Assembly: GCA_030549175.1 (NCBI GenBank)
Contig: JAUKUA010000003.1
Location: 3,968,001-4,032,000 of the forward strand
From: Lasiosphaeris hirsuta
Lineage: Eukaryota; Ascomycota; Sordariomycetes; Sordariales; Lasiosphaeriaceae
DNA length: 64,000 nt
Reading direction: 5' to 3'
Part shown: positions 56,129-64,000 of the stretch, in pieces
Numbering within the stretch: position 1 is the stretch's first letter
Layout of the letters: every line of letters starts with the position of its first letter
Notes under the pieces: model-generated
Databases searched by the model: none
Told to the model about the DNA's origin: nothing
What the model saw: only the letters and a program-made list of their open reading frames with translations
Translations under genes and position numbers: made by a program

Positions 56129-58364
56129 CTAGAGCTTCTCCTTTGGTCCAACGACATCCTCTACCTTGGCAAACTGGTAGTAGAAATCGAGACTCTGCGG
56201 GTTGGCCAGCGTGCCGCTTGCTTTGATCTTGTGTCCAGACACAATCTGCTTGACAGGCAACTCTACCTTTTTGAGGTTGATTGTCGTCTATTTCCCGGTT
56301 AGCACCTAGGCTGGTTGCGAGGGCAGAGCGCGAACTTACTGGAATCTCGGGCGTTTGAAAGATGTATTTCGGCACATGCCTCTTGGACAAATCGGCCCGG
56401 ATCGCCTCGCGCACCGCAGCCACCAGCGCACGATCATACTTCTGGCCCGGTTTCATAAGCAGAAACAACATGACGGCCTCATCGTTATCCTGCGGCCTCC
56501 GCTGGCCGACGCACAGCGAGTCCTGGACGCGGTGGGCGAAGCGGCGCTCGATAACCGAGTAGATCTCGGCAGAGCCGAAGCGGACGCCCGACGGGTTGAG
56601 CACGCCGTCGGCGCGGCCGAGGAAGGCGATGTTGCCCGTGACGGGGTGGATGCAGCAGAAGTCGCCGTGAGCCCACACGTTGTCGAAGCGGGCAAAGTAG
56701 GCCGCGTGGTACCTAGACCCGGGCGCCGCCGCGGGCTCCTTGTCGCCCCAGAAGAAGCATGGCACGTTGGGGAAGGACGAGGCCGCCACCAGCTCGCCCG
56801 GCGTGCCGTGCGGCACCTCCTCTCCGGGCCCGTTGGGCCGCAGCGAGTCGTAGATGGCGACATGCACGCCGAGGGATGGCCCCTGCGTGCCGCCGACGTA
56901 GATGGGGGTCAGCGGGTTCATAATGCCGAAGCACCCGGCGATGTCGGTGCCGCCTGAGATATTGCCCAGGTGCACCTTTGCTGGGAAGCCGACGTCGTAG
57001 AACCATTCAAAGAGTTGATCGGATAGGGTCATGCCTGTGGATGTGACAATGCGCAGGCTGGAGAGGTCGGCTATGTCGCGCGGTGCCAGCCCGTTCTTGG
57101 CCAGCTCGAACATCCACCGCGGGCTGACGCCCATCTTGGTCACCTTTTGCTCGCCCGCGATGCGCACGAGCACGCCGGCGTCGGGCTGGAAGGGTGATCC
57201 GTCGTAGATAACGGCCCGGCCGCTGAAAAGCAGGGCCGCCACCGCGGCGAGATACATGATCCACCCTGTGGTGGTGTACTGCAGCGTGATCGCATCCGGG
57301 CCGAGGCCTTCGTGGAGAACGCCCTCCTTGAAGTAATTGATCATGATACCACCAGCAGAATGCACAATGGCTTTGGGGATACCGGTCGTGCCAGAAGAAT
57401 AGCAGATTATAAGCGGCTCGTGGAATTCAATGCGTGCGAATTCGGGGATGCCGCCTCTGGGGCTGGCGCTGGAGAGGAATGAATCCCAAGTTTCCGTCCG
57501 CGGCACATGCGAGACATCTCGGGCCTCTTCGAAACGGCGGATGGACACAACACCAATAAAGTTGGAGCAGCCCTTGAGGCCCTCCTCAACCTGGGCCATC
57601 TTGTGGCGCAGATCGACGACCTTGCCATTGTACAAAGCGGCATCGTCCATGAACAGGAACTGTTCAGTAGGTACTGGCGTCAGCTAAGCTCCCACCGGAT
57701 TTCCTCACCACCAGGTAATGCTCACCTTTGGGTTTACTTGGACGGCACGCTGCAGGATACCGTCGACGCCCATGTCAGTCGAGCTGCTGCTGAAGACGGC
57801 GCCCAACCAGGCAGTCGCCAACCACACCAAAAGCGTCTCCACGCTGTTGGCCCCGACGATGACCACGCGGTCCCCCTTGGACACGCCCTTCGCCTTCATG
57901 GCGCTCGCCATCCGTCCCGCCCGCGCCCGTAGCTGGCCCCACGACACATCGCGAGTTGCACTCGCGCCCTCACGGACCTCGGTCACGGCAATCTTGGCGT
58001 CTTCCTTGCCCGCAGTCCCCCTCCGCTCTGGACTCCCTGCGCGCGAGAACAGCATGTTCTCGGCAAAGTTGAGGGTGACGCCGGGGAACCAGCGCGGCAC
58101 GGCATTGATGGGCAGGCTCTCGTCGACAACGGCGGTGTGGCGGCCGCCGTAGACAAAGTTGGACGCCTCAAAGACGTCGGCCCAGAAGGACGAGCGCTGC
58201 GCCAGCGAGTACTCGTGCAGGTCCCCAAAGCTCTGGAGCTGCAGACCGTGTTTCTTGTTGACGTGCTGCAGGAACTGCCACATCTGCGTGCTCTTGGGGT
58301 CCGGGTGCTCCCAGAGCTTGCGCGGGACCACGGCTGCTGCCGCGACGTCATCGCTGGCCGCCAT
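56129..58364 (-). CDS. Acetoacetyl-CoA synthetase
   Basis: ATP-dependent ligase that joins acetoacetate to CoA in the cytosol, feeding sterol and fatty-acid synthesis or ketone-body and leucine breakdown. Three exons, 58364-57726, 57659-56340 and 56287-56129, with introns of 66 and 52 bp, give 705 residues, close to the usual length. The N-terminal ACAS_N domain includes LNFAENMLF. The AMP-binding P-loop is IICYSSGTTGIPKAIVHSAG (about residues 297-316). Later motifs are TTTGWIMY, SGGTDIAGCF, and the C-terminal hinge region (AHGDFCCIHPVTGNIAFLGRADGVLNPSGVRFGSAEIY). The last exon restores TTINLKKVELPVKQIVSGHK, containing the adenylation Lys region, and ends DVVGPKEKL. The ATG at 58364 is the first that fits. 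It is divergent from the AIG2-like gene. Confidence 0.94.
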
Positions 58365-59165
58365 TGTTGGTTGCCTAAGATTGTTGTGTGGTATATCACC
58401 TCGCTGGGGAACTGGGCAGGACGGCTTGCATCGAATTGATGCTGGGGACAGTGTCAGGAGTGGCCATTGAAGAGGGAAATTGAGCGGGGTTTCTGGGAAA
58501 CGCAAGCCGAAGTCTCACGGATCGGCACTCGGCGTCGGCCCGGACCCCGGCGCGTGCGGATTCCCCCACAGGCATGACATGCCCGGTCGATCGGGACTCC
58601 TCCTTATTAGCGCATCGCTTCCCTGAAGGATAGCATAGGTTGCAAAGAGGGCTCTCCACAGCTGATCAATGAGGGTTAGGGTTAAGCAAGATCGAAGTGC
58701 TCTCAATCTGCGCATGAGCTTTCCGAACGCACAAGGACCGACCGTGTCCTTCTAAGTGGATTCGGTTCTTCTTTGAACCGGAATGCGCCCGTATTAGTGT
58801 GGTTTCTTACCTGCTGTATTTACGTTACGGGCACTATGCTGAATACAGACCTGACACTAAAAGATTGTGTCAAGCAAACTATTTCCCTCCTTACCTTGGG
58901 TTGCTGCTGCAGTGTTCAAGCGTTCTTGGAAGAACCTAAGCTATATCGGAAAGACTTCCTGTGGATAAAGCGCCAACTGTCGGGGCCTTCCCCACCGCAC
59001 CTATAATACCTAGCTAATAGGAGTAGTTGCCTTTCCTTGGTTGGCATTTAGCTCGTCTTTCTCAATTAGGCAGCTTCGTCCTCAACTACTAATCATCGAC
59101 CGATATCGCAACCAAAACGATTCGAGACGCCGTGGGCTGCACCAAGAGAGATATCGCCAAAGATT
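58365..59165. promoter_or_regulatory. Divergent promoter region, AACS / AIG2-like
   Basis: About 800 bases between divergent starts. It carries AGGGTTAGGGTTA at 58672-58684, two adjoining telomere-type repeats that may bind a Tbf1/TRF-like factor. No gene is recognisable. Confidence 0.4.
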
Positions 59166-59886
59166 ATGGCAGACAAAACCTCGGTCCAGGGCGACGACGG
59201 CGTCCATTGCGCGTTTTTCTATGGTGAATAGAGCACCTGTCGGTTTTCCTTTTCTCGAGCGTCGCTGACAATTGATAGGAACCTTGGTATGAAACTCTCA
59301 CCTCACCTACCGAAGCCTCAGTTCTCACCCAATCCCAGATGATTCCGGATGTTTTCTTCTCCGTGTGCTATGGCGGCAGGGATGTACCCGACGCCATCAA
59401 AGACCTGCACACATTCCAGCCGGCTGTCCTCCACGGCTACTGCCGTCGGCGGGTCCGTTATGCCGACTATCCTGGCATGACTCCAGACAAGGACCACTCC
59501 GTCCTCGGGGCCTTCGTCACGGGGCTGACGCGCGCTAATATTGAGCGCCTCGACTTTTTCGAGGGCGGCCAGTACGAGCGCCGCACCATCTCCGTCAACC
59601 TCCTTGTCAAGGTTGGCGATCTCAAGGGAGAGGGGAACGTTGAGGGTGGGGAGAAAAAGGCTATGACCTATGTCTTTCAACAGCGCGAAGATCTTGAGGA
59701 AAGGGAGTGGGACCTCGAAGAGTTCCGCCGTGAGAAGCTCAAAAAGTGGACGCGTGCGGGTTACATATTTGATGGTAAGTAGATTACTTGTCCACACGCC
59801 TCTGGCGCGGATTGAGACTAACCCCCCTTTTCTCGCGATCCGCAGAGTGCGACCCGGATGACCCTGCCAAAGTTGCCGACGAGTAA
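59166..59886 (+). CDS. AIG2/gamma-glutamylcyclotransferase-like protein with an 8-nt microexon
   Basis: GGCT-fold protein; relatives include gamma-glutamylcyclotransferases and plant AIG2-like proteins, and the substrate here is unknown. Four exons, 59166-59223, 59279-59286, 59339-59774 and 59846-59886, give 180 residues. The family start FFYGTL (residues 17-22) is built from exon 1 (FFY plus one base), an 8-base exon and exon 3. Without that microexon the frame is lost, and read-through hits a stop at once. Exon 3 codes MIPDVFFSVCYG, then VLHGYCRRRVRYADYPGM, and LDFFEGGQYERR, which carries the likely catalytic Glu. The tail is E/K-rich (QQREDLEEREWDLEEFRREKL) and ends with a short acidic exon. 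The splice signals are GTGAAT, GTATGA and GTAAGT with AG acceptors. Confidence 0.85.
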
Positions 59887-62800
59887 CAAGAAAACCGTCA
59901 CGAGTTAAAGGAAACTGGCCTGACGACACCAAGAAGATCTGGGGGATCAGTTGTGTAGGAGAAATTGTTGATGTGAGATGGATTTAGCTCAACAGAGTCA
60001 AACATCAAGACGTGGCAGAGGAGATGAATCGCTCTGTTGGGAACTTACCTGGTCAGCTGTGTTTGGCTACGAGACAATCGCACGTTTCTTGCATCATATC
60101 AGTGAGGAGGTCAATTGATGTCAATGCTCGCCTACCTAGGCACTCGGATAATGTCATCGCCAGACCGCCATGTTATGGGCGTATGCTTCCGCAATACAAA
60201 ACCTGGTGTCTGCCAGCTGCCAGTTAGAAAAGCTGAGAACAAGATCCGGACGCTCTGGCCCGTTTCCTGAAAGGCGCACACCACCATGGGGTGTCTAGGT
60301 CCGGGGAAGGGGGAGATCCCTGCGAAGATCACGGTCCCGTATCTTCATCCGCCTGAGCGCGGAGCCGACACGTGCTATGCCACAGCAGTTGGAAATACGA
60401 GTTATCTGCGTCTCCAGCGTGGTTGTGCTTCAAGTTTACCACACTTTGTGACACAGCGAACATGGATGGTATAAGATGCAATTCGTCTGTCCGCTGGCGT
60501 TTAGCTGCCCCTATGGTGGGCAGCTGGCTAGGGGTTCACATCTATCCTATGCGCTGCAAGGCAGCCACAGCGTCAGCTGGCACGTAAAAAGGCGTTATCG
60601 AAGCCCTCCGCCACGGGAAGACAGTCAGGTGATGACAATTTGTTTGTCGAGTGCTGAAACAAATGGAAACAACACAAGCTGGCAACTAGTAAGGTGTCAA
60701 CGAGTCCCGACTGTGATAGCCCCTTTCCGTCTTTTGCGCATGTCCGATGCGGGCCATCGCAAGCCACAGGTTGCGTTTTTGACTCTTCGCTGTCGCTGGC
60801 CCGAGCAGCGTTGTGATTGGATTTCATCCGTCGCAAGTTTCACCCCTCGGCCTGCTGCCGCCAGTCGGCACCGCGGACTTGGCAGTTCGCCCCTCGCACC
60901 CCACCACGGAATCCTTGTCGTTCTTTTTTTTTAAAGCAGGGGTTGCGCCTTCTGGACTGCAGCAGAGGCCCGATCGCTACGATGAGTGGCTGCGTGGATC
61001 TGGGAACCACGATGGCACCTGAGCCACCCCGTAATTCCACTGGAAGCTGAACCCTGACCGTGCAAACTCGCAAAGGAGGGCTCCCACGCATTGGATTGGG
61101 CCTGCGGCGTACACGCTCAAGGGGTCGCCGACACCTTGAGGAGCGAAGAGGATCGCGACCAAAAGAGGCAGGACCTCGGTGGCCCAGCCATTTTGCACCT
61201 CGGTTGGCGTGTTCAGACAGAGACAGAGCACTTGGATGACAGCTCAAGAGGCGTGTTTGAGAGAGAATCCAGGATACAGCAGAATCCAGAGATATGGATT
61301 TGGTGTGTACTTAATTTACACGTCGGGGGCAGAACAACGCGGGCTCCTTCGCGTCCAGGAGTTCCAGTGGGCGCCTCCCCGGATTCTGGGTCAGGTTTGG
61401 TTGCCGTACGTTGAGGTGTGGACAAAGATACTCAGTCCACATCCATCGGAGACGTGGAGACGTTCCGTCTGGTGGGCGGCTTGAGAGTGTCAGAGAAGAG
61501 GATCCCTGCCATTCCGCCCTTGGCAGGCACGACCCCACGTCCACCCCTCAGGTCCCACTCCTTGTCTGTGCCTGAGCTGTGACTTCATCCCAGGACTTAA
61601 CTTTTCCCCCTCGTCCAGTCACCTTTTGGGCCAACCCCTGTGAAAAAAACGCCCAGGATGCCCGATCCACAAACAACCTACCAGTGAAATCGGCAGGACT
61701 GCCCCTTGCCTCACTTCAGCCAAAGACTAAAAAAAAAAAACGAACCTAGAATTCTCGGAAAAGTCTAAGCGGAGAGAGAAAAAAACCAAGCGGTGGCCGA
61801 GGCCTGCGAAGCGAAGAGGAAGAAGAGAGATTGTGGTCCCGTAACCGTGGATCGATGACCCCTCACAGGTCCTTTAGAATGCGGCCTCTTCGATACCAAC
61901 AGCGAGGTCTCCGAAGCATCTTTTTGCTGGCACGGCCATAGGCCATTGACGCTGCGGACAAGTGTCCACCGTTGGCGCATCACGCATCGCCACAGGTCCC
62001 AACACGAAGAGGCTCATTGCGGCCTGATGCAGTTGCGCCAAGTTTCCCCGCTTGGCCCATCCTGTCAATCCTGTCTCCCTTTTTTGCTAGTCAGGGGTAA
62101 GGCGGTCGTCGTGCAGCCTGCAATCCATGAACATGCTTCCGCCACTGTGGAGAATGTTTTTGCCTAGTCTATGCCCAATCCATTGTTTTGAAACGAGTAA
62201 GCTAGATGCCAGTCGGCCTATCGCTGCGTCCCGACTGGGGTTTGGGATGCCTCACCAGCACCCTCCCTTGTCCCTTCGCGGCGATCCCCTCTGTCTTGCT
62301 GCATCGGATTGTGGCGGCCGCAGGACGATGGCCCTTCTTGACTGGTTGACTTCGTGGGCACCGCTCGAGAGATGCCAAGCACGCCAGGAATCCGGTCTTC
62401 CAAGTGGACTGCCGGCCAAAAGTTCCTTGTGCAGCTCCCATCGTTGCTATCCAATCACTTGGCCCTTTACGCCTGTTCCTGGAGCGGCTCTCTCCTCCAT
62501 CCCTTTTTTTTGTTGCTCTTTTTCGTGATAGCCCTGCGGGTCTGGCGGCGTCGGTTTGCAAGGCCAGCCAACTATCCCTCCCTCATCTCCAGGCAAGGTA
62601 TAATAGGAGAGGCTGTCTCGTTCCAACCTAAAATCTTTCTTCCAAGAGACACCCACCGACCTCTTCTCCTTGGCATCTCGAGCTGCCTCATCCGCTCTTT
62701 GACGGCTAGCCCGTTCCGCTTTTCTTGAGTTGAACTCATCTGCCTGGTGCAATACCCTCTTTTTCAAAGCTCAAGATAGCGAGCCAGTTACGACTTGCGT

Positions 62801-62926
62801 GCGCACCCTCTTCACATATCCGTCGCAACTATTTGTCCGTCGAAACTTGTGAAAAACACAACCGCTTCTACAGCACTTTGAAAATCGATCGTCTGGAACG
62901 AACAACCAAAAATCTTTCTCGGAACC
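59887..62926. other. Long gene-free region upstream of the AA11 LPMO
   Basis: About 3 kb, the longest gene-free stretch. Forward and reverse frames up to 152 codons exist but show no motif, and none continues through plausible splice sites into a family I recognise. A run of A lies at 61729-61740. The last 500 bases are pyrimidine-rich (TCCCTTTTTTTTG near 62498) and include GGTATAATAGG near 62596, a weak TATA-like element. It may be a large regulated promoter. Confidence 0.45.
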
Positions 62927-64000
62927 ATGCTTTTCACAGCTTTCGTGGCCGCTAGTGGCTTTGCTACCCTTTCCAGCGCCCATGTGTTGATGAACACGCC
63001 GAAGCCCTATGGTGTTCCTGCTCTTCACAACGGTCCGCTTGCCCCAGATGGTAGCGATTTCCCTTGCCAGTCGCCGGATGGCGTTTACAACGCCAATGGC
63101 GCGTCAAACGTCATGGCACTAGGTTCCACACAGCCGTTAGCCTTCACTGGCACTGCCGTCCACGGAGGAGGGTCCTGCCAAATCTCTATCACTTACGACA
63201 TTGCCCCCAACAAGAACAGCATCTGGAAGGTTATCCACTCTATCGAGGGTGGTTGCCCAGCCAAGAACACTCCTGGCAATTTGGGCAATGACCCCAACTT
63301 CCCTATTCCTTTTGACTACAGCTTCCCGCTTCCCGAGGATATCCCTGCGGGTAACGGCACCATCGCCTGGACCTGGCTCAACAAGATCGGAAATCGCGAA
63401 TTCTACATGAACTGCGCTCCAGTTACGCTGACGGGTTCGGGTGGGGCCAAGTCAAACTGGGAATCTCTTCCCGACATGCTGGTCGCCAACATTGCTCCTG
63501 GTGGTGGCTGCGCCACAGAGGAGGGCAAGGACTACAAGTACCCAAACCCTGGAAAATCGGTCCAGTCCTTCGCAAGTGGTGAACTCGCCTTTCCTGTCGG
63601 CAACTGCGGTGCGGTCGTCGCCCCTCCAGCTGGTGGTGAGGAGCCGAGCCCTGGAACCCCCACCAACCCCGGCAACCCGGGCTATTCCGCGAACCCCGGC
63701 ATCCCAGGCAACCCTGGGAACCCTGGAAATCCGGGGACCCCAGCACCGCCCGCCCCCACTCGGTCATTCGGCGGCGGCGGTATCTTCATTACGGTGGCAA
63801 CCTCCGAGGCGGCGGCCCCCACCGGAGCTGCTCCAACGGGGCCTGCTGACCCCGCCCCGGAGCCGACTGAGCCTGCTGCAGTCCCTCAGCCCGCCGTGCC
63901 GAACCCCCCCTCAGCGCAACCAACTGGGGTTAGCCCTCCCACAACTGGCGGCGGTGCCAGTGGTGGTGCGGGCGGCGCTGCTGGTTCACCTTGCAGCAGC
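62927..64000 (+). CDS. Lytic polysaccharide monooxygenase, AA11 (chitin-active) family, 3' end cut by the window
   Basis: Secreted copper enzyme that cleaves crystalline chitin by oxidation. The frame runs open for 358 codons to the window edge without a stop. A signal peptide of 18 residues (MLFTAFVAASGFATLSSA) is followed directly by the copper-binding His19 (HVLMNTPKPYG). The second copper His is in TAVHGGGSCQISITYD, and the axial Tyr is in NREFYMNCAP. WTWLNKIGNREFYMNCAPV and SDFPCQS are family landmarks of AA11. After the catalytic domain (to about residue 228) comes a GNPG-rich, collagen-like linker, then a long G/A/P/T-rich linker. A C-terminal module may lie beyond 64000, as in some AA11 proteins, but this cannot be seen. 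No intron is needed. Confidence 0.92.
   Translation, partial: MLFTAFVAASGFATLSSAHVLMNTPKPYGVPALHNGPLAPDGSDFPCQSPDGVYNANGASNVMALGSTQPLAFTGTAVHGGGSCQISITYDIAPNKNSIWKVIHSIEGGCPAKNTPGNLGNDPNFPIPFDYSFPLPEDIPAGNGTIAWTWLNKIGNREFYMNCAPVTLTGSGGAKSNWESLPDMLVANIAPGGGCATEEGKDYKYPNPGKSVQSFASGELAFPVGNCGAVVAPPAGGEEPSPGTPTNPGNPGYSANPGIPGNPGNPGNPGTPAPPAPTRSFGGGGIFITVATSEAAAPTGAAPTGPADPAPEPTEPAAVPQPAVPNPPSAQPTGVSPPTTGGGASGGAGGAAGSPCSS

Noticed and set aside
55944..56340. Longer C-terminus of acetoacetyl-CoA synthetase from reading straight through 56340
   Set aside because: The read-through sequence matches nothing, while splicing to 56287 restores the family C-terminus and its usual length.
59887..62926. Several 60-150-codon frames in the 3-kb gene-free region
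   Set aside because: No motif, no plausible exon joining and no family resemblance on either strand; their number is as expected by chance for GC-rich DNA.

Overview
The window looks like gene-dense euchromatin of a filamentous ascomycete, most likely a Sordariomycete. The evidence is intron-rich genes with short GT-AG introns (about 50-100 bp, CTAAC/CTGAC-like branch sites), fungal-type families (AA11 chitin LPMO, Gep4, Sec39, Ulp2-like, Ies1-like) and pyrimidine-rich leaders. I assembled 22 protein-coding genes by joining exons on reading frame, splice signals and family conservation. I found no convincing tRNA, rRNA, transposon, CRISPR or secondary-metabolite cluster.

Layout. 0.9-5 kb: nucleoside diphosphate kinase (+), convergent with an EF-hand MscS-type channel (-). 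6.7-14 kb: a 1,857-residue WW-domain/polyQ protein (+), convergent with a 2-oxoglutarate/Fe(II) oxygenase (-). 14.9-21.8 kb: an Ies1-like INO80 subunit (+), Sec39 (-) and the complex I subunit NDUFS5 (+). 21.8-25.3 kb: a degenerate noncoding repeat array followed by a repeat-bearing protein of unknown function. 26-35.5 kb: an OXNAD-type flavin oxidoreductase (-), a Ulp2-like SUMO protease (+), the U3 snoRNP protein Rrp9 (-) and proteasome beta4 (+). 37.5-44.5 kb: the DEAD-box helicase Ded1 (+), ORC2 (-) and the phosphatidylglycerophosphatase Gep4 (+). 45.7-55.6 kb: a SANT/Myb-like-start protein of unknown function, CutC, an alkaline phosphatase and APC6/Cut9 (all +). 56.1-64 kb: acetoacetyl-CoA synthetase (-), an AIG2/GGCT-like protein with an 8-nt microexon (+) and the start of a secreted AA11 LPMO, cut by the window edge.

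Most genes are housekeeping: replication and cell cycle (ORC2, APC6), rRNA processing and translation (Rrp9, Ded1), proteolysis and SUMO (beta4, Ulp2), secretion (Sec39), mitochondria (NDUFS5, Gep4) and chromatin (Ies1-like). They are not one pathway. Divergent pairs with short shared promoters recur (Sec39/NDUFS5, Rrp9/beta4, ORC2/Gep4, AACS/AIG2-like), so paired regulation is plausible but not shown.

I see no clear new multi-gene system. The most useful oddities are an in-frame membrane-anchor extension upstream of NDK, a start codon split by an intron in proteasome beta4, the 8-nt microexon, a probable single-base frameshift at the OXNAD C-terminus, two noncoding repeat arrays, and two proteins of unknown function with internal repeats. 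All gene models are inferred by eye from one sequence, with no transcript data.
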